A stretch of DNA of 64,000 nt from Bordetella sp. LUAb4 (GCF_021325795.1 NZ_JAHPZX010000003.1:186001-250000); one strand, 5' to 3'; shown: positions 16,515 through 26,063, counted from the stretch's first letter. Notes: a model not told the origin generated them from the letters alone. Numbers and translations: made by a program.

Positions 16515-17213
16515 TCATTGAACTTTGCTCGGGCATTCCGCGATGGTGCCCCATGCTTGGTTGGGACCGCAGTATTTGTTGCGGGCATTCCAGGAGCAGG
16601 TCGGGCGATCGAAAAAGCCCATCGAGGCGCACTGCGACAGTTCGTGCTTGAGCGCGTCCTGCCAGCCCTTGGCGGCCGGGCTGCTATTGGCCATGGCCTG
16701 TTGCTGGCGCGGGGTGGGCATGTCGATGGCCTGCACCATGGTCGACTGCGTGACCGTGCGCGATGCCTGGATCTGCGCATACTGCTGCGCGGCCTGCTGG
16801 GTCTGGGCTTGCTGCGTGGCCAGGTCCAGCGTGCTGACGTCGTTGCCGGTAGGCAGCGGGACGTTGGTTTCGGACGCAATCTGGCGCGCCTGGTCCATGG
16901 TGATGGTGTCGCGCGAGATCTGCACCAGCGGATCATGCACGGTGTCGAACAGGGACACCATATTGACCTGCCAATCCGCATCGGCCGGTTTGTCCGGTAC
17001 ACCCAGCGTACCGTCCACGCGCGGCTGCGGCGGCTGGGCCAGATAGGGGCGGCCGTTTGCATCCAGGATGGCTTCGTCCGCCCCGCCATTCTGGCCAGGT
17101 GCCGGGGCGGCCGGCGGCGCATGGGCCACCAGCCAATCGCCGAACTGGATTCCGCCCCACGCCGCGGCGCCTAGCGCTACCAGCAGTGTTGCGAACAATA
17201 CTCGCCAAGACAT
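16515..17213 (-). CDS. hypothetical protein with C-terminal four-cysteine domain (paralog B)
   Basis: 232 residues, same architecture as paralog A: N-terminal SWRVLFATLLVALGAAAWGG followed by IQFGDWLVAHAP, a variable Gln/Ala-rich middle (LATQQAQTQQAAQQYAQIQ), and the C-terminal domain ELSQCASMGFFDRPTC ... YCGPNQAWGT ... ECPSKV with identical C-x10-C-x8-C-x11-C spacing. SD AGGA directly precedes the ATG. A 241-bp gap separates the two copies, so they may be transcribed separately. I know no function; the invariant FDRPTC and CGPNQAWGT motifs suggest a structural or partner-binding role in the periplasm. Confidence 0.8.
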   Translation of the reverse strand: MSWRVLFATLLVALGAAAWGGIQFGDWLVAHAPPAAPAPGQNGGADEAILDANGRPYLAQPPQPRVDGTLGVPDKPADADWQVNMVSLFDTVHDPLVQISRDTITMDQARQIASETNVPLPTGNDVSTLDLATQQAQTQQAAQQYAQIQASRTVTQSTMVQAIDMPTPRQQQAMANSSPAAKGWQDALKHELSQCASMGFFDRPTCSWNARNKYCGPNQAWGTIAECPSKVQ

Positions 17214-17252
17214 TCCTAACCTCTCGCGTCTCTGGGGGGGACAGTAATCGTA

Positions 17253-18866
17253 TCAGGCCTGGAGTTTGTCGCCGAAGACACGGCCGCCGTGCTCACGCAT
17301 GGCATGGAATTTCACATCTGGATATAACTCTTCCGCCACGCGTAACTGCGCGGGAGAGGTCACCAGGAAGGCCGCAGCGTCCACAACATCATAGGCGATG
17401 TGCGCGGCATTGGCATCCATGAACTTGCGCAGCGCCTTGGGATCTTCCGACGTAATCCAACGGGCCATGGTGTAACGCGACGGCATCAACCGGGCGTCGG
17501 CGTTGTACTCGGCCTTCAGGCGGTGGGCCACCACTTCGAACTGCAACTGGCCGACCGCGCCCAGCAGCATGGCGCCGCCGGCGGCGACCGGGCGGAAGAC
17601 CTGGATCGCGCCCTCCTCGCCCAGTTGCACCAGGCCGGTACGCAATTGCTTGGTACGTAGCGGATCCTTCACTTCCACGGCCTGGAACAGTTCCGGGGCA
17701 AAGAACGGCAGGCCGGTGAACTGCAGTTGTTCGCCTTCGGTCAGCACGTCGCCCAATTGCAGCACGCCGTGGTTGGGAATACCGATGACGTCGCCGGCGT
17801 AGGCTTCGTCCAGCAGTTCGCGCCGCTGGGACAGAAAGGACACGACGTTATTGGGCCGCATTTCCTTGTTGGTACGGCTCACCTTCAGACGCATGCCCCG
17901 TTCGAAACGGCCGGAGCAGACCCGCACGAAGGCGACGCGGTCGCGATGCGCCGGGTCCATATTGGCCTGCACCTTGAAGACCACGCCGCTGAAGCGGGGC
18001 TCTTCGGGCTGCACCTCGCGCTGCAATGACTGGCGCGCACCGGGGCGCGGCGCCATGTCGACCAGCGCGTCCAGTACTTCCTGTACGCCGAAATTATTGA
18101 TGGCCGAGCCGAAGAACACCGGCGTCTGCCGGCCAGCCAGGAATTCGGCTTCGTCGAAGGACGGCGCGGCCTCGTTGATCAGGGCGATTTCGCCGTTGGC
18201 CTGGTCGAAGGCGCTGCCGAAACGCTGGGCGATTTCCGGATTACCCAGGCCCTGGATGAATTCGTCATCGCCGCCGCGGCGTTCCTGGCCCGCACGGAAC
18301 AGGCGCATGCGGTCCTGGCGAATGTCGAACACGCCGCCGAAGGCCTTGCCCATGCCCACCGGCCAGGAGAACGGCACGGTGTCCATCCCCAGGTGCGATT
18401 CGATTTCCGACAACAAGTCCAGCGGCTCGCGCACTTCGCGGTCCATCTTGTTGATGAAGGTGATGATGGGCGTGTTGCGTGCGCGGCAGACCTGCAGCAG
18501 GCGCTTGGTCTGCGGCTCCACGCCGTTGGCGGCGTCGATCACCATCAGCGCGGCGTCCACCGCCGTCAGCACGCGATACGTGTCTTCCGAAAAGTCCTGG
18601 TGGCCCGGGGTATCGAGCAGATTGATGACGCAGTCGCGGTACTCCATCTGCATCACCGACGAAGCCACCGAGATGCCACGCTGCTTTTCGATTTCCATCC
18701 AGTCCGAGGACGCGTGGCGGCTGGCCTTGCGGGCCTTGACGCTGCCGGCGATCTGGATCGCGCCCGCGAACAGCAGCAGCTTTTCGGTCAGCGTGGTCTT
18801 GCCCGCGTCAGGGTGGGAAATGATGGCGAAAGTGCGGCGGCGCGCGACTTCTTGTTGGATATTCAT
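17253..18866 (-). CDS. prfC: peptide chain release factor 3
   Basis: Translational GTPase of 537 residues that recycles RF1/RF2 from the ribosome. G1 is SHPDAGKT (about 17-24), the switch/G3 is LDTPGHQDF, G4 is NKMD; the RF3-specific HASSDWMEIEKQRGISVASSV and the C-terminal domain III (TSPAQLRVAEELYPDV) are present. Length matches the family. Followed after 38 bp by a LysE exporter gene read in the opposite order, so prfC lies downstream of it on the same strand. Confidence 0.97.
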   Translation of the reverse strand: MNIQQEVARRRTFAIISHPDAGKTTLTEKLLLFAGAIQIAGSVKARKASRHASSDWMEIEKQRGISVASSVMQMEYRDCVINLLDTPGHQDFSEDTYRVLTAVDAALMVIDAANGVEPQTKRLLQVCRARNTPIITFINKMDREVREPLDLLSEIESHLGMDTVPFSWPVGMGKAFGGVFDIRQDRMRLFRAGQERRGGDDEFIQGLGNPEIAQRFGSAFDQANGEIALINEAAPSFDEAEFLAGRQTPVFFGSAINNFGVQEVLDALVDMAPRPGARQSLQREVQPEEPRFSGVVFKVQANMDPAHRDRVAFVRVCSGRFERGMRLKVSRTNKEMRPNNVVSFLSQRRELLDEAYAGDVIGIPNHGVLQLGDVLTEGEQLQFTGLPFFAPELFQAVEVKDPLRTKQLRTGLVQLGEEGAIQVFRPVAAGGAMLLGAVGQLQFEVVAHRLKAEYNADARLMPSRYTMARWITSEDPKALRKFMDANAAHIAYDVVDAAAFLVTSPAQLRVAEELYPDVKFHAMREHGGRVFGDKLQA

Positions 18867-18904
18867 CTAGGCATTCTCTACGGAAGCGATGCGAGGCGGC
18901 CGGC

Positions 18905-19534
18905 TCAGTTGGCGCGACGGAAGGTCGCCAGGAACAGGCCGGCGGCGATGAAGAGCGAGCCGAATACGCGGTTCATCCAGCGGATGTGGCGCGGGCTGCG
19001 CAGCAGCCGCAGCACGCGCGCGGCCAGCAGGGTGTACACGGCCATGGCAACCAGGTCGGTGAAGGCCAGGGTGCCCCCGATGGCGGCGTATTGCGGTGTC
19101 AGGGCGTGTGCCGGATCGATGAACTGCGGCACCACGGCCAGCAGGAAGACCGTGCCTTTGGGATTGCTGGCATTGACCAGGAAACCCCGCAGCACCAGCG
19201 CCCGTACCGAAACGTGCGCCGGATTGCCGGTGTCCACCGCGACCGGGGCGGCGTCGGTGCGGAACTGGCGCCAGCCCAGATAGATCAGGTAGGCCACGCC
19301 CAGGTACTTGACGCAGGCGAAGGCCAGTTCCGACGTGGCGAGTACGGCACCCAGCCCCACCCCGACCACCACGAACTGGAACAGGATGCCGCTGATCAAC
19401 CCGACCGTATTCCAATACCCGCGCGCAAAACCGTACTTCAGTCCGGAGGACATGGCGGAAATGGCGCCCGCCCCGGGCGAAAACGAAATCGCCCAGGATG
19501 CGAGGAAAAAAGTCAGCCAGGTGGAGACGGTCAT
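18905..19534 (-). CDS. LysE/RhtB-family exporter
   Basis: Inner-membrane amino-acid exporter, 209 residues, with about six hydrophobic spans. The family N-terminus (FFLASWAISFSPGAGAI) and the central ASNPKGTVFLLAVVPQF motif are clear; members export homoserine, threonine, lysine or similar. It lies between rhlE and prfC on the same strand. Substrate not assignable. Confidence 0.92.
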   Translation of the reverse strand: MTVSTWLTFFLASWAISFSPGAGAISAMSSGLKYGFARGYWNTVGLISGILFQFVVVGVGLGAVLATSELAFACVKYLGVAYLIYLGWRQFRTDAAPVAVDTGNPAHVSVRALVLRGFLVNASNPKGTVFLLAVVPQFIDPAHALTPQYAAIGGTLAFTDLVAMAVYTLLAARVLRLLRSPRHIRWMNRVFGSLFIAAGLFLATFRRAN

Positions 19535-19602
19535 GGCCTTGGTCGATCAGTTCACTGAACGGTTTTTGAACGGCTGTTTGGACAGAATCGGACGGGATCG
19601 AA

Positions 19603-21261
19603 CTACTTCGATAGCAGCGCGGGGCGGCGCGCGCCGTCCGCACGCCGGGCCACGGGCGCGGCCGGGCGGGTGTCCGCCTGGCGTGCCGGTGCCGGACGCC
19701 GGGCTTCGCCGCCGTTGCGCGTTGCGGTGCTGGGGCCGCTAGCGTTGCCGCCGCGGGCCTCCGCGCCGGCACGGCCCGCGCCACCGCGCGGCGCCTGGCC
19801 GTTGCGTGCGCCCGTGGCCGCCGCGGCGGGACGGCCGTCGGTACCGCGCTGGCCGTTGCCAGTGCGGGCGGCGCCGTTGTTGCCAGCGGTGTTGCCACCA
19901 TTGCCGCCACGGCCGCCGCTGTTGGCCGATCGGCCATGGCCTTGGCCTTGGCCGGCACGGCCGCCGCCGTTGCCGGAACGGCCACCGTTGCGGCCGGAGC
20001 CGTTACGGAAGCCACGGCCTTCGCGTTCGTCGTCGTCATCCTCACGCTCATGCGTCGGTCCACCCACGGGAGGCGTCCAACCCTGGACCTCGACACGGTC
20101 GATAGGCTTGCGGATCAGTTTCTCGATGGCGCGCAGCAGCTTCACTTCGCTGGGGTCGACCAGCGAAATGGCGGCACCAGTGGCGCCGGCGCGGCCGGTG
20201 CGGCCGATGCGGTGCACGTAGTCCTCGGGCACGTTGGGCAGCTCGAAGTTGACGACTTGCGGCAGTTGGTCGATGTCCAGGCCACGCGCGGCGATGTCGG
20301 TGGCGACCAGCACGGTCACGCTGCTGTCCTTGAAGCCGGCCAGCGCGCGGGTGCGGGCCCCTTGGCTCTTGTTGCCGTGGATGGCGGCGGCGCTCAGGCC
20401 GTCCTTGACCAGTTTTTCGGCCAGGCGGTTGGCGCCATGCTTGGTGCGGGTGAAGACCAGCACCTGGTGCCAGCCGCTTTCACGGATGATGTGGCTGATC
20501 AGATCGCGCTTGTGATGCTGTTCGACCAAGTGCATGGTCTGGGTGACCAGCTCGGTGGCGGTGTTGCGCGGTGTTACCGAGACTTCGCCCGGATTGTTGA
20601 GAACGCCGCGCGCCAGGGTGCGGATCTCGTCCGAGAACGTGGCCGAGAACAGCAGGTTCTGCCGCTTGGCCGGCAGCAGGGCCAGGACGCGGCGGATGTC
20701 GCGAATGAAGCCCATGTCCAGCATGCGGTCGGCTTCGTCCAGCACCAGGATTTCCACGCCCGACAGGTCCACCGTCTTCTGGCCGGCGTGATCCAGCAAG
20801 CGGCCCGGCGTGGCGACCAGGATGTCCAGCGGCTTGCGCAGGGCGCTGATCTGCGGATTGATATTGACGCCGCCGAACATCACCATCGACTTCAGCGAGG
20901 AATACTTGCCATAGGTCTGCACCGATTCTTCCACCTGCGCGGTCAGTTCACGCGTCGGGGTCAGGATCAGGCAGCGCGGGCGGCCGGGTTTGCGCAGGGC
21001 GGCGGGCGCCTGCATCAGGCGGTGCAGGATGGGCAGGGTGAAACCCGCGGTCTTGCCGGTGCCGGTCTGGGCCGCGGCCAGCAGGTCGCCGCCTTGCAGC
21101 ACCAGCGGAATGGCCTGGGCCTGGATGGGCGTCGGTGCGGTATAGCCGGTGTCGGCGATGGCGCGCAAAAGGGAATCAGCCAGCCCGAGGTCGGCGAAGG
21201 TGGTATTGGCAGTCAAGTACAACTCCAGCGGCAGCCTGTCGCTCAAGTTGAGAGACTCCAA
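19603..21261 (-). CDS. rhlE: DEAD-box RNA helicase RhlE
   Basis: ATP-dependent RNA helicase, 552 residues. Q-motif [13 protein letters not shown], motif I AQTGTGKT, motif II DEAD, motif III SAT, motif [12 protein letters not shown] all present in the first 360 residues. After about residue 400 the protein turns into a long Arg/Gly/Asn/Ala-rich tail ([21 protein letters not shown] and similar), longer than in E. coli RhlE, of the kind that binds RNA or drives condensates. The start at MESLNLSD is the first available; an internal start near TTFADLGL cannot be excluded. RhlE acts in ribosome assembly and RNA decay. Confidence 0.94.
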   Translation of the reverse strand: MESLNLSDRLPLELYLTANTTFADLGLADSLLRAIADTGYTAPTPIQAQAIPLVLQGGDLLAAAQTGTGKTAGFTLPILHRLMQAPAALRKPGRPRCLILTPTRELTAQVEESVQTYGKYSSLKSMVMFGGVNINPQISALRKPLDILVATPGRLLDHAGQKTVDLSGVEILVLDEADRMLDMGFIRDIRRVLALLPAKRQNLLFSATFSDEIRTLARGVLNNPGEVSVTPRNTATELVTQTMHLVEQHHKRDLISHIIRESGWHQVLVFTRTKHGANRLAEKLVKDGLSAAAIHGNKSQGARTRALAGFKDSSVTVLVATDIAARGLDIDQLPQVVNFELPNVPEDYVHRIGRTGRAGATGAAISLVDPSEVKLLRAIEKLIRKPIDRVEVQGWTPPVGGPTHEREDDDDEREGRGFRNGSGRNGGRSGNGGGRAGQGQGHGRSANSGGRGGNGGNTAGNNGAARTGNGQRGTDGRPAAAATGARNGQAPRGGAGRAGAEARGGNASGPSTATRNGGEARRPAPARQADTRPAAPVARRADGARRPALLSK

Positions 21262-21486
21262 TCAAGGCGGACGAAAACAGGAGAAAAGGAAGGCCCGGCG
21301 GGCCATCGCTTCATGGCGGCGAGCGCCGCGCATGGATGTGTGCCGATTGGCATTGCACACGGCGCGCATTGTAGCTGAACCCGGGTGGCCGTCATGGCAG
21401 GGAGGGTGTTTTGTGCGCGGTTGCCTTCTGTAACCGTTTGCTGACAATGAGTACGCTTTCAGCCGTACGGCGAAATTTGTAACACC

Positions 21487-21492
21487 TATAAT
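21487..21492 (+). promoter_or_regulatory. candidate -10 element for the ydgA-like gene
   Basis: TATAAT, a perfect sigma-70 -10 hexamer, 34 bp before the ATG of the downstream gene. No good -35 lies at 16-18 bp, but the AT-rich stretch cgaaatttgtaacacc precedes it. The only supporting evidence is the consensus match and position. Confidence 0.5.
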
Positions 21493-21526
21493 CCCGGCCT
21501 TAAATCAACCGGGAAGTGGAAGCCTC

Positions 21527-23131
21527 ATGAAAAAGTCGCTAGGAGTCGGGGTAGGCGTGATTGTGGTTGCCGGCGTGGCCTGGGTGGGCGCGTCCTGGTA
21601 CACCGGACAGCGCGTCGAAGCCGTGGTACGCCAGGGCGTGGACGAAGGCAATGCCAAGATTCAAACGTTCATGCCGAACGCCAAGATCAAGATCGCCGTG
21701 GATTCCATCGAGCGGCACGTCTTTTCGTCGGATATCCAGTACAGCCTGACGATCCAGGGTGTGCCCGTCGAAGAGGGCAAGCCCGTGAAGGATGTCGCCA
21801 TCCTGCTGCACGATCATGTGGAGCATGGCCCCTTCCCCCTGGCTCGCCTGAAGCGCGGCGCGCTGGCGCCGGTGATGGCCACCAGCGCCTTCGAGCTGGT
21901 CAATAACGACACCGTGAAGCCCTGGTTCGAATTGACCAAGGGCGTGGCGCCGTTCTCCGGCAATGCCACCGTCCACTACAACCGTGATGTCGCCGGCAAT
22001 ATGGTGGTGCAGCCGCTCGATATGCAGCGTCCCGACGCCGACTTGAAGTTCTCCGGGATGAACCTGCAAGTTGCGGTGGAGTACGCCACCAAGGCTGCCA
22101 AGGTCTCGGGCACGGTGGACTCGGTCGCCATGAAGATCAAGGATCCCAATGCGCCGGGCGATGTCCAGATCACGGGCATGTCCGTGAACAGCGACATGCA
22201 CCAGGGCCAGGTCGGCCTGCAGGTGGGTACCAACCAGCTGGCGGTCAAGCAGATCCGTGTGGTGCATGCCGACGACCCGGCCATCGTGCTGAACAACTAC
22301 ACGCAGAACGCCGAGCTGACCGAAGGCGCCACCGGCCTGGCCGTGCGCGCCGTGTACGACGTGGGCATGATCAACCTGGGCGGCCAGGACATCGCTGGCG
22401 TGCGTTTGGGCTTTGGCGCGCGCAATCTGGCGGCGGAAGCGGTCAAGACCCTGGCCGAGCTGTACGGCAATGTGCTGACCCGTGCCATGAAGCAGAAGGC
22501 GGGCGAGGATCCGGACCAGGCGTTCGACCTGCCGCCGGAAGAGCGGCAGAAGGCGCTGGTCGCGGGTAAGGCCCTGCTGGCGGGCAATCCCACGATCTTT
22601 GTCGATCCGGTCCTGATTCACAACGCCAAGGGCGAGTCGCGCTTCAACCTGTCGGTGGACCTGGGCGACCCCGGCGCGACGGACCAACCCATCGACCAGA
22701 TGATCACCAAGCTCCTGCGCAAGGTCGACGCCAAGCTGATCGTGTCGACACCGATGGTCAACAGCATTCTTGCGCAGCAGATGCAGCAGCAAGCCGGGCT
22801 GGATGCCGCCACCGCGCAGAAGCAGGCCGAGGCCACCACCCAGGCGCTGGCGCAGATGGCGGTCGCGACCGGTTATCTGAGCAAGGACGGCGACAACGTG
22901 GTCGGCACGTTGGCCTATGCCGACAAGGTGGTCGACTTGAACGGCAAGAAGATGCCGCTGGACGAGTTCGCCATGATGGTCCTCAGCATGACGATGGGCA
23001 TGCACCCGTCCAGTGACGGCATGGACGAGGAAGACCTCGACGATGGCGACGCCGACGAAGGCGACGAGCCGGCCGACGAAGCCGTGCCGGCGGCGCCGGC
23101 GCCCGCGCCCCGCGGCGGTGCGCGCAGGTAA
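21527..23131 (+). CDS. YdgA family protein (DUF945)
   Basis: 534 residues. An N-terminal hydrophobic anchor (LGVGVGVIVVAGVAWVGASWY) precedes a large soluble, probably periplasmic, beta-rich body with the VRQGVDEGNAKIQTF and LLHDHVEHGPFPL segments that mark DUF945/YdgA proteins. The C-terminus ends in an acidic patch (DGMDEEDLDDGDADEGDE) and then a Pro/Ala run. YdgA is an abundant envelope protein of poorly defined role. The gene stands alone and is followed by a 13-bp degenerate repeat tract and a strong terminator. Confidence 0.88.
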   Translation: MKKSLGVGVGVIVVAGVAWVGASWYTGQRVEAVVRQGVDEGNAKIQTFMPNAKIKIAVDSIERHVFSSDIQYSLTIQGVPVEEGKPVKDVAILLHDHVEHGPFPLARLKRGALAPVMATSAFELVNNDTVKPWFELTKGVAPFSGNATVHYNRDVAGNMVVQPLDMQRPDADLKFSGMNLQVAVEYATKAAKVSGTVDSVAMKIKDPNAPGDVQITGMSVNSDMHQGQVGLQVGTNQLAVKQIRVVHADDPAIVLNNYTQNAELTEGATGLAVRAVYDVGMINLGGQDIAGVRLGFGARNLAAEAVKTLAELYGNVLTRAMKQKAGEDPDQAFDLPPEERQKALVAGKALLAGNPTIFVDPVLIHNAKGESRFNLSVDLGDPGATDQPIDQMITKLLRKVDAKLIVSTPMVNSILAQQMQQQAGLDAATAQKQAEATTQALAQMAVATGYLSKDGDNVVGTLAYADKVVDLNGKKMPLDEFAMMVLSMTMGMHPSSDGMDEEDLDDGDADEGDEPADEAVPAAPAPAPRGGARR

Positions 23132-23132
23132 A

Positions 23133-23210
23133 TCCAGGCAAGTGAGTCAGGCAAATGCGTCAGGCAAGCGAGTCAGGCGAATAAGCCAGGCAAATGAGCC
23201 AGCTCAGTAA
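23133..23210 (+). repeat. degenerate 13-bp tandem repeat (about 6 units)
   Basis: Directly after the ydgA-like stop are five 13-bp units close to GTCAGGCAAATGA (starting 23133, 23146, 23159, 23172, 23185) and a sixth more diverged unit. The period of 13 is not a multiple of three, and no gene spans it. It precedes the terminator, so it is transcribed in the 3' untranslated region. Confidence 0.8.
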
Positions 23211-23234
23211 TCAGCGTCAGTCAGCATCATGACG

Positions 23235-23268
23235 AATCGGCCGGGAGGGATCCCGGCCGATTGCTTTT
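23235..23268 (+). terminator. rho-independent terminator of the ydgA-like gene
   Basis: Perfect 12-bp stem AATCGGCCGGGA / TCCCGGCCGATT with a GGGA tetraloop, followed by gctttt. It lies about 100 bp past the stop codon. Confidence 0.88.
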
Positions 23269-23364
23269 GCGGGCCCGTCGCGTGCCGTGCGCGGTTTCAG
23301 GTACGCTTCCAACCTTTCCTCTCTCATTACTTGGGGCGGTCTCGCGGCCGCTTTATGAATACTC

Positions 23365-24051
23365 ATGTCCCAATTTCCCTTCGATGCCGTCCTGTTCGAT
23401 TGCGACGGCGTCTTGGTCGATTCCGAAGGGATCACCAATCGCATCCTGACCACCATGCTCGGCGAGATGGGCTGGCAGCTCTCGCTGGAAGAGACATTAG
23501 GGATTTTCCTGGGCAAGACAGTGATGGACGAAGCCCCGCGCATCCAGGCCGAAACCGGCCACCTGATCGATGACGCGTGGATAGCGCGTTTCCGCGAACG
23601 CCGCAACGCCGCGTTGGAAACGGAGCTGCTGCCCATCCCCGGCGCGCCCGAAGCCGTGCGCGCGGTTCACGCGGCCGCGCAAGGCCGTATCGCCGTGGCG
23701 TCCGGCGCGGACCGCTACAAGCTCTACCTGCAACTGGCCAAGACCGGCCTGCAGGACTACTTCGGCGACAACGTGGTGAGTGGCCAGGAGCAGCCGCGCA
23801 ACAAGCCCTGGCCCGATGTATACCTGGCCGCCGCGCGTGCGCTGGATGCGGATCCCAGGCGTTGCGCGGTGGTGGAGGACTCGGTCACCGGCGCCCGTGC
23901 CGGCGTGGCCGCGGGCGCCACCGTTTTCGGTTACAGCCCGGGCGGCCCGAACCACAGCAGTTCGAAGGCCTTGCTGGAGGTGGGCGTGGCGCATGTCATG
24001 CGCGACATGCGCGAACTGCCGGCCCTGCTGGCGGCCTGGCAGCGCAAGTAA
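23365..24051 (+). CDS. HAD-IA family phosphatase
   Basis: Haloacid-dehalogenase-type hydrolase, 228 residues. Motif I is DAVLFDCDGVLVDSE (nucleophile Asp in FDCDG), motif II is VASGAD (Ser), motif III Lys is in NKPWPDVYLAAA and motif IV is VVEDSVTGARAGVAAG. The cap lies between motifs I and II, as in YieH/PGP-like sugar-phosphate phosphatases. Substrate cannot be fixed; 6-phosphogluconate (YieH) or phosphoglycolate are plausible. Preceded by the terminator of the upstream gene, so it has its own promoter. Confidence 0.9.
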   Translation: MSQFPFDAVLFDCDGVLVDSEGITNRILTTMLGEMGWQLSLEETLGIFLGKTVMDEAPRIQAETGHLIDDAWIARFRERRNAALETELLPIPGAPEAVRAVHAAAQGRIAVASGADRYKLYLQLAKTGLQDYFGDNVVSGQEQPRNKPWPDVYLAAARALDADPRRCAVVEDSVTGARAGVAAGATVFGYSPGGPNHSSSKALLEVGVAHVMRDMRELPALLAAWQRK

Positions 24052-24132
24052 GCGCCCTGCAGCTCGCGGCGCCAAGTCATCTCGGCGCGATGCAGACGGC
24101 TTGCCTGAGCCTGATGGCTTGCCTGAGCCTGA

Positions 24133-25338
24133 TCAACCGCCCGCGGCGACGCAGACGTCTTCAGCAGGCTCGCTGCGGGAGGCAGGTATGGCCGCGGCGC
24201 GACGCGTGGCACGCATCAACCACATCGCCACGATAAGGGCCAGCACCAGCACCGCGGTCGCTGCCCAACCCAGCGCGCCCAACCCGTAGCTGTTGATGAC
24301 GCGGCCACCCAAGGCCGCTCCCACACCGATACCGATATTCGCGCCGGAAATGTTCAAGGATGCCGCGAAGGCGGCCGCATGCGGTGCCGCCTTCATCACC
24401 CGCGCGTGGCACACGATGAACAGGGCCGACTGCGCGATGCCCCACAAACCCAGGGCAAACGCCAGCCACAGCGGCGTGTGGATCACCGGCACCATGACCA
24501 GCAGGCCCACCGCCATGATGACGCTGAACAGTGCCGTCGCGCCGATGGGGCTGCGGTCCACCATGCGGCCGCCCAGCGTATTGCCGATCAGGCCGACCGC
24601 GCCGAAGGCCATCATGGACCAGCCCACGACCTGGCCGTTGAAGCCGGCCAGACGCTCCAGCATGTCGGCCAGATAGGTATACGCGGTGAACATGCCCGTG
24701 AAGACCAGCAGGGAAAGCAGCACATGCCCGATCAGCAGAGGATCGCGCAGGCTGCGAAACTGCGTGGCCAGGGAACCCGCGTGCGCGCTGCCCGGTACCG
24801 CCGGCATGAAGCGTTGCAGCAATCCCGCCTTGGCGAACGACAACACTGCCAGCACCGCGAACGCGGCGCGCCAGCCGAAGGCATCGGCGATCAGGACGCC
24901 GATGGGAATCCCCAGCACGGTTGCCACGACGATGCCGAACGCCACCAGCGACACCGCCCGGCCAGCCTTCGCCGGCCCCACCAGGCTGATGGCCGTATCG
25001 CTGGACAAGGACCAGAACACGGGCAGCGCCAGGGCGGGCACGAAGCGGGCGACGCTCATGACGTAGATATTGGGTGCCCACGCCGCCACCACATTGGCCA
25101 CGCCGAAGATGGCCAGCGCGCCGACGAACACCCGCTTGCGCGGCAACGACGCCATCAGCGCGGTGGAGAAGGGGCCGGTCGCCGCCACGGTAAAGGCGAA
25201 CAAGGACACCAGCAGGCCAGCCTGCGCGACGTCCACACCCAGGTCGCGGGCAAGCGCGGGCAGCAGGCCGATGATGACGAACTCGGTGGTGAGGATCGTG
25301 AAGCCGGCGGCGGAAAGAAGCAGAATAGGCAACAGCAT
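24133..25338 (-). CDS. MFS transporter (DHA1-type efflux)
   Basis: Inner-membrane proton-driven transporter, 401 residues, twelve hydrophobic spans. The N-terminal span with TTEFVIIGLLPALARDLGV and the loop SLPRKRVFVGAL are typical of the sugar/drug efflux group (AraJ/YdhP/Bcr-like DHA1). Start chosen at MLLPILLLSAAGF, because the 30 residues encoded before it are Arg-rich and do not fit the family. The 300 bp upstream (25339-25640) contain no gene I can support. Substrate unknown. Confidence 0.88.
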   Translation of the reverse strand: MLLPILLLSAAGFTILTTEFVIIGLLPALARDLGVDVAQAGLLVSLFAFTVAATGPFSTALMASLPRKRVFVGALAIFGVANVVAAWAPNIYVMSVARFVPALALPVFWSLSSDTAISLVGPAKAGRAVSLVAFGIVVATVLGIPIGVLIADAFGWRAAFAVLAVLSFAKAGLLQRFMPAVPGSAHAGSLATQFRSLRDPLLIGHVLLSLLVFTGMFTAYTYLADMLERLAGFNGQVVGWSMMAFGAVGLIGNTLGGRMVDRSPIGATALFSVIMAVGLLVMVPVIHTPLWLAFALGLWGIAQSALFIVCHARVMKAAPHAAAFAASLNISGANIGIGVGAALGGRVINSYGLGALGWAATAVLVLALIVAMWLMRATRRAAAIPASRSEPAEDVCVAAGG

Positions 25339-25640
25339 GGGCAATGCGCGCGTGCCGCGGCAGGCGCGCCTGAAATGTCTCGATGGGTAGTTGGGGAACG
25401 AAAGCGGGCCGCGTCGGAGCGCCGGCATCGCACAAAGCTATATGGCGGGAATGGCTGGGTTCGGCGTCGCGAGTCGACCGGTATACGGCAAATGGCCAAG
25501 GCCATGGCACATGCCCGTGACGCAATCACAGCCCGAATTCGGCCAGTGCTGAAAGCTTAAGGGAAACCGCGCGGGGGAAAAAGGCTGGGCATTCGGCAAC
25601 TTTAGTCGGGCAACGCCGACAATGCCGCCAGCAAAACCTG

Positions 25641-25664
25641 AGCGGCGCGCCGATGCGCGCCGCT
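25641..25664. other. GC-rich hairpin
   Basis: Perfect 10-bp stem AGCGGCGCGC / GCGCGCCGCT with a 4-nt loop, lying between the MFS gene and the small gene upstream. On the minus strand it is followed by CAGGTTTTG, so it may be a back-up terminator for the small gene. Confidence 0.5.
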
Positions 25665-25762
25665 GGAGCCAGCTTTGATGCAATGCCGGTGTCATCGCGA
25701 TCCCGCGGCAGAGGCGTTATCGCACGCGGGCCGGCGCGCCGCGTTTCATCTATCTGGATTTC

Positions 25763-25800
25763 AAACCCGTCGTCGTGCCGGCTTGGCCGGCAACGGGTTT
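25763..25800 (-). terminator. terminator of the small hypothetical gene
   Basis: A two-part perfect hairpin, AAACCCGT / ACGGGTTT outside and GCCGGC-ttg-GCCGGC inside, begins at the stop codon of the minus-strand small gene. On that strand it ends in GGGTTTGAAAT. Confidence 0.6.
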
Positions 25801-26063
25801 CAACCGCGTATGGATTCGATGCGATGAACGTGCTCGTGGCGGAAGCGGAAACGCTGCTTTTGAACGCGGCCGTTTTCCGTCGTGCACGGCACCAGGTCCG
25901 TGGTGTAGGTCGTCGCGCCGTTGAACGGCGTGTTGTAGATGACGCGGGCGGCAATGCCGGGGCCGTGCTCCGGTTGCAGATGAACGATGTCGCCCACGTG
26001 GATGGGGGTGTCGTCCAGCGTATGGCTGGCGCGTCGGGTCAGTCGAGGTTGCATGGTGGTCAT
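25800..26063 (-). CDS. small conserved hypothetical protein
   Basis: 87 residues, family not recognised. Start supported by GGAG nine bases before the ATG. The sequence HVGDIVHLQPEHGPGIAARVIYNTPF looks like a small beta-barrel/SH3-like core, and the C-terminal part (RVQKQRFRFRHEHVHRIESIRG) is strongly basic, suggesting nucleic-acid or RNA binding; that is inference. It is flanked by a terminator hairpin at its stop and a short hairpin (GCCCGCA-tcg-TGCGGGC) about 35 bp before its start. It stands alone between the MFS gene and a gene-poor stretch. Confidence 0.65.
   Translation of the reverse strand: MTTMQPRLTRRASHTLDDTPIHVGDIVHLQPEHGPGIAARVIYNTPFNGATTYTTDLVPCTTENGRVQKQRFRFRHEHVHRIESIRG

Noticed and set aside
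19936-21378. A 480-codon open frame antisense to rhlE
   Set aside because: Same reason: GC-driven shadow of the helicase gene with no recognisable domain, no SD and low-complexity product.
23198-23260. CRISPR-like array after the YdgA-like gene
   Set aside because: Units are 13 bp with no unique spacers and drift steadily; not a CRISPR repeat-spacer pattern.
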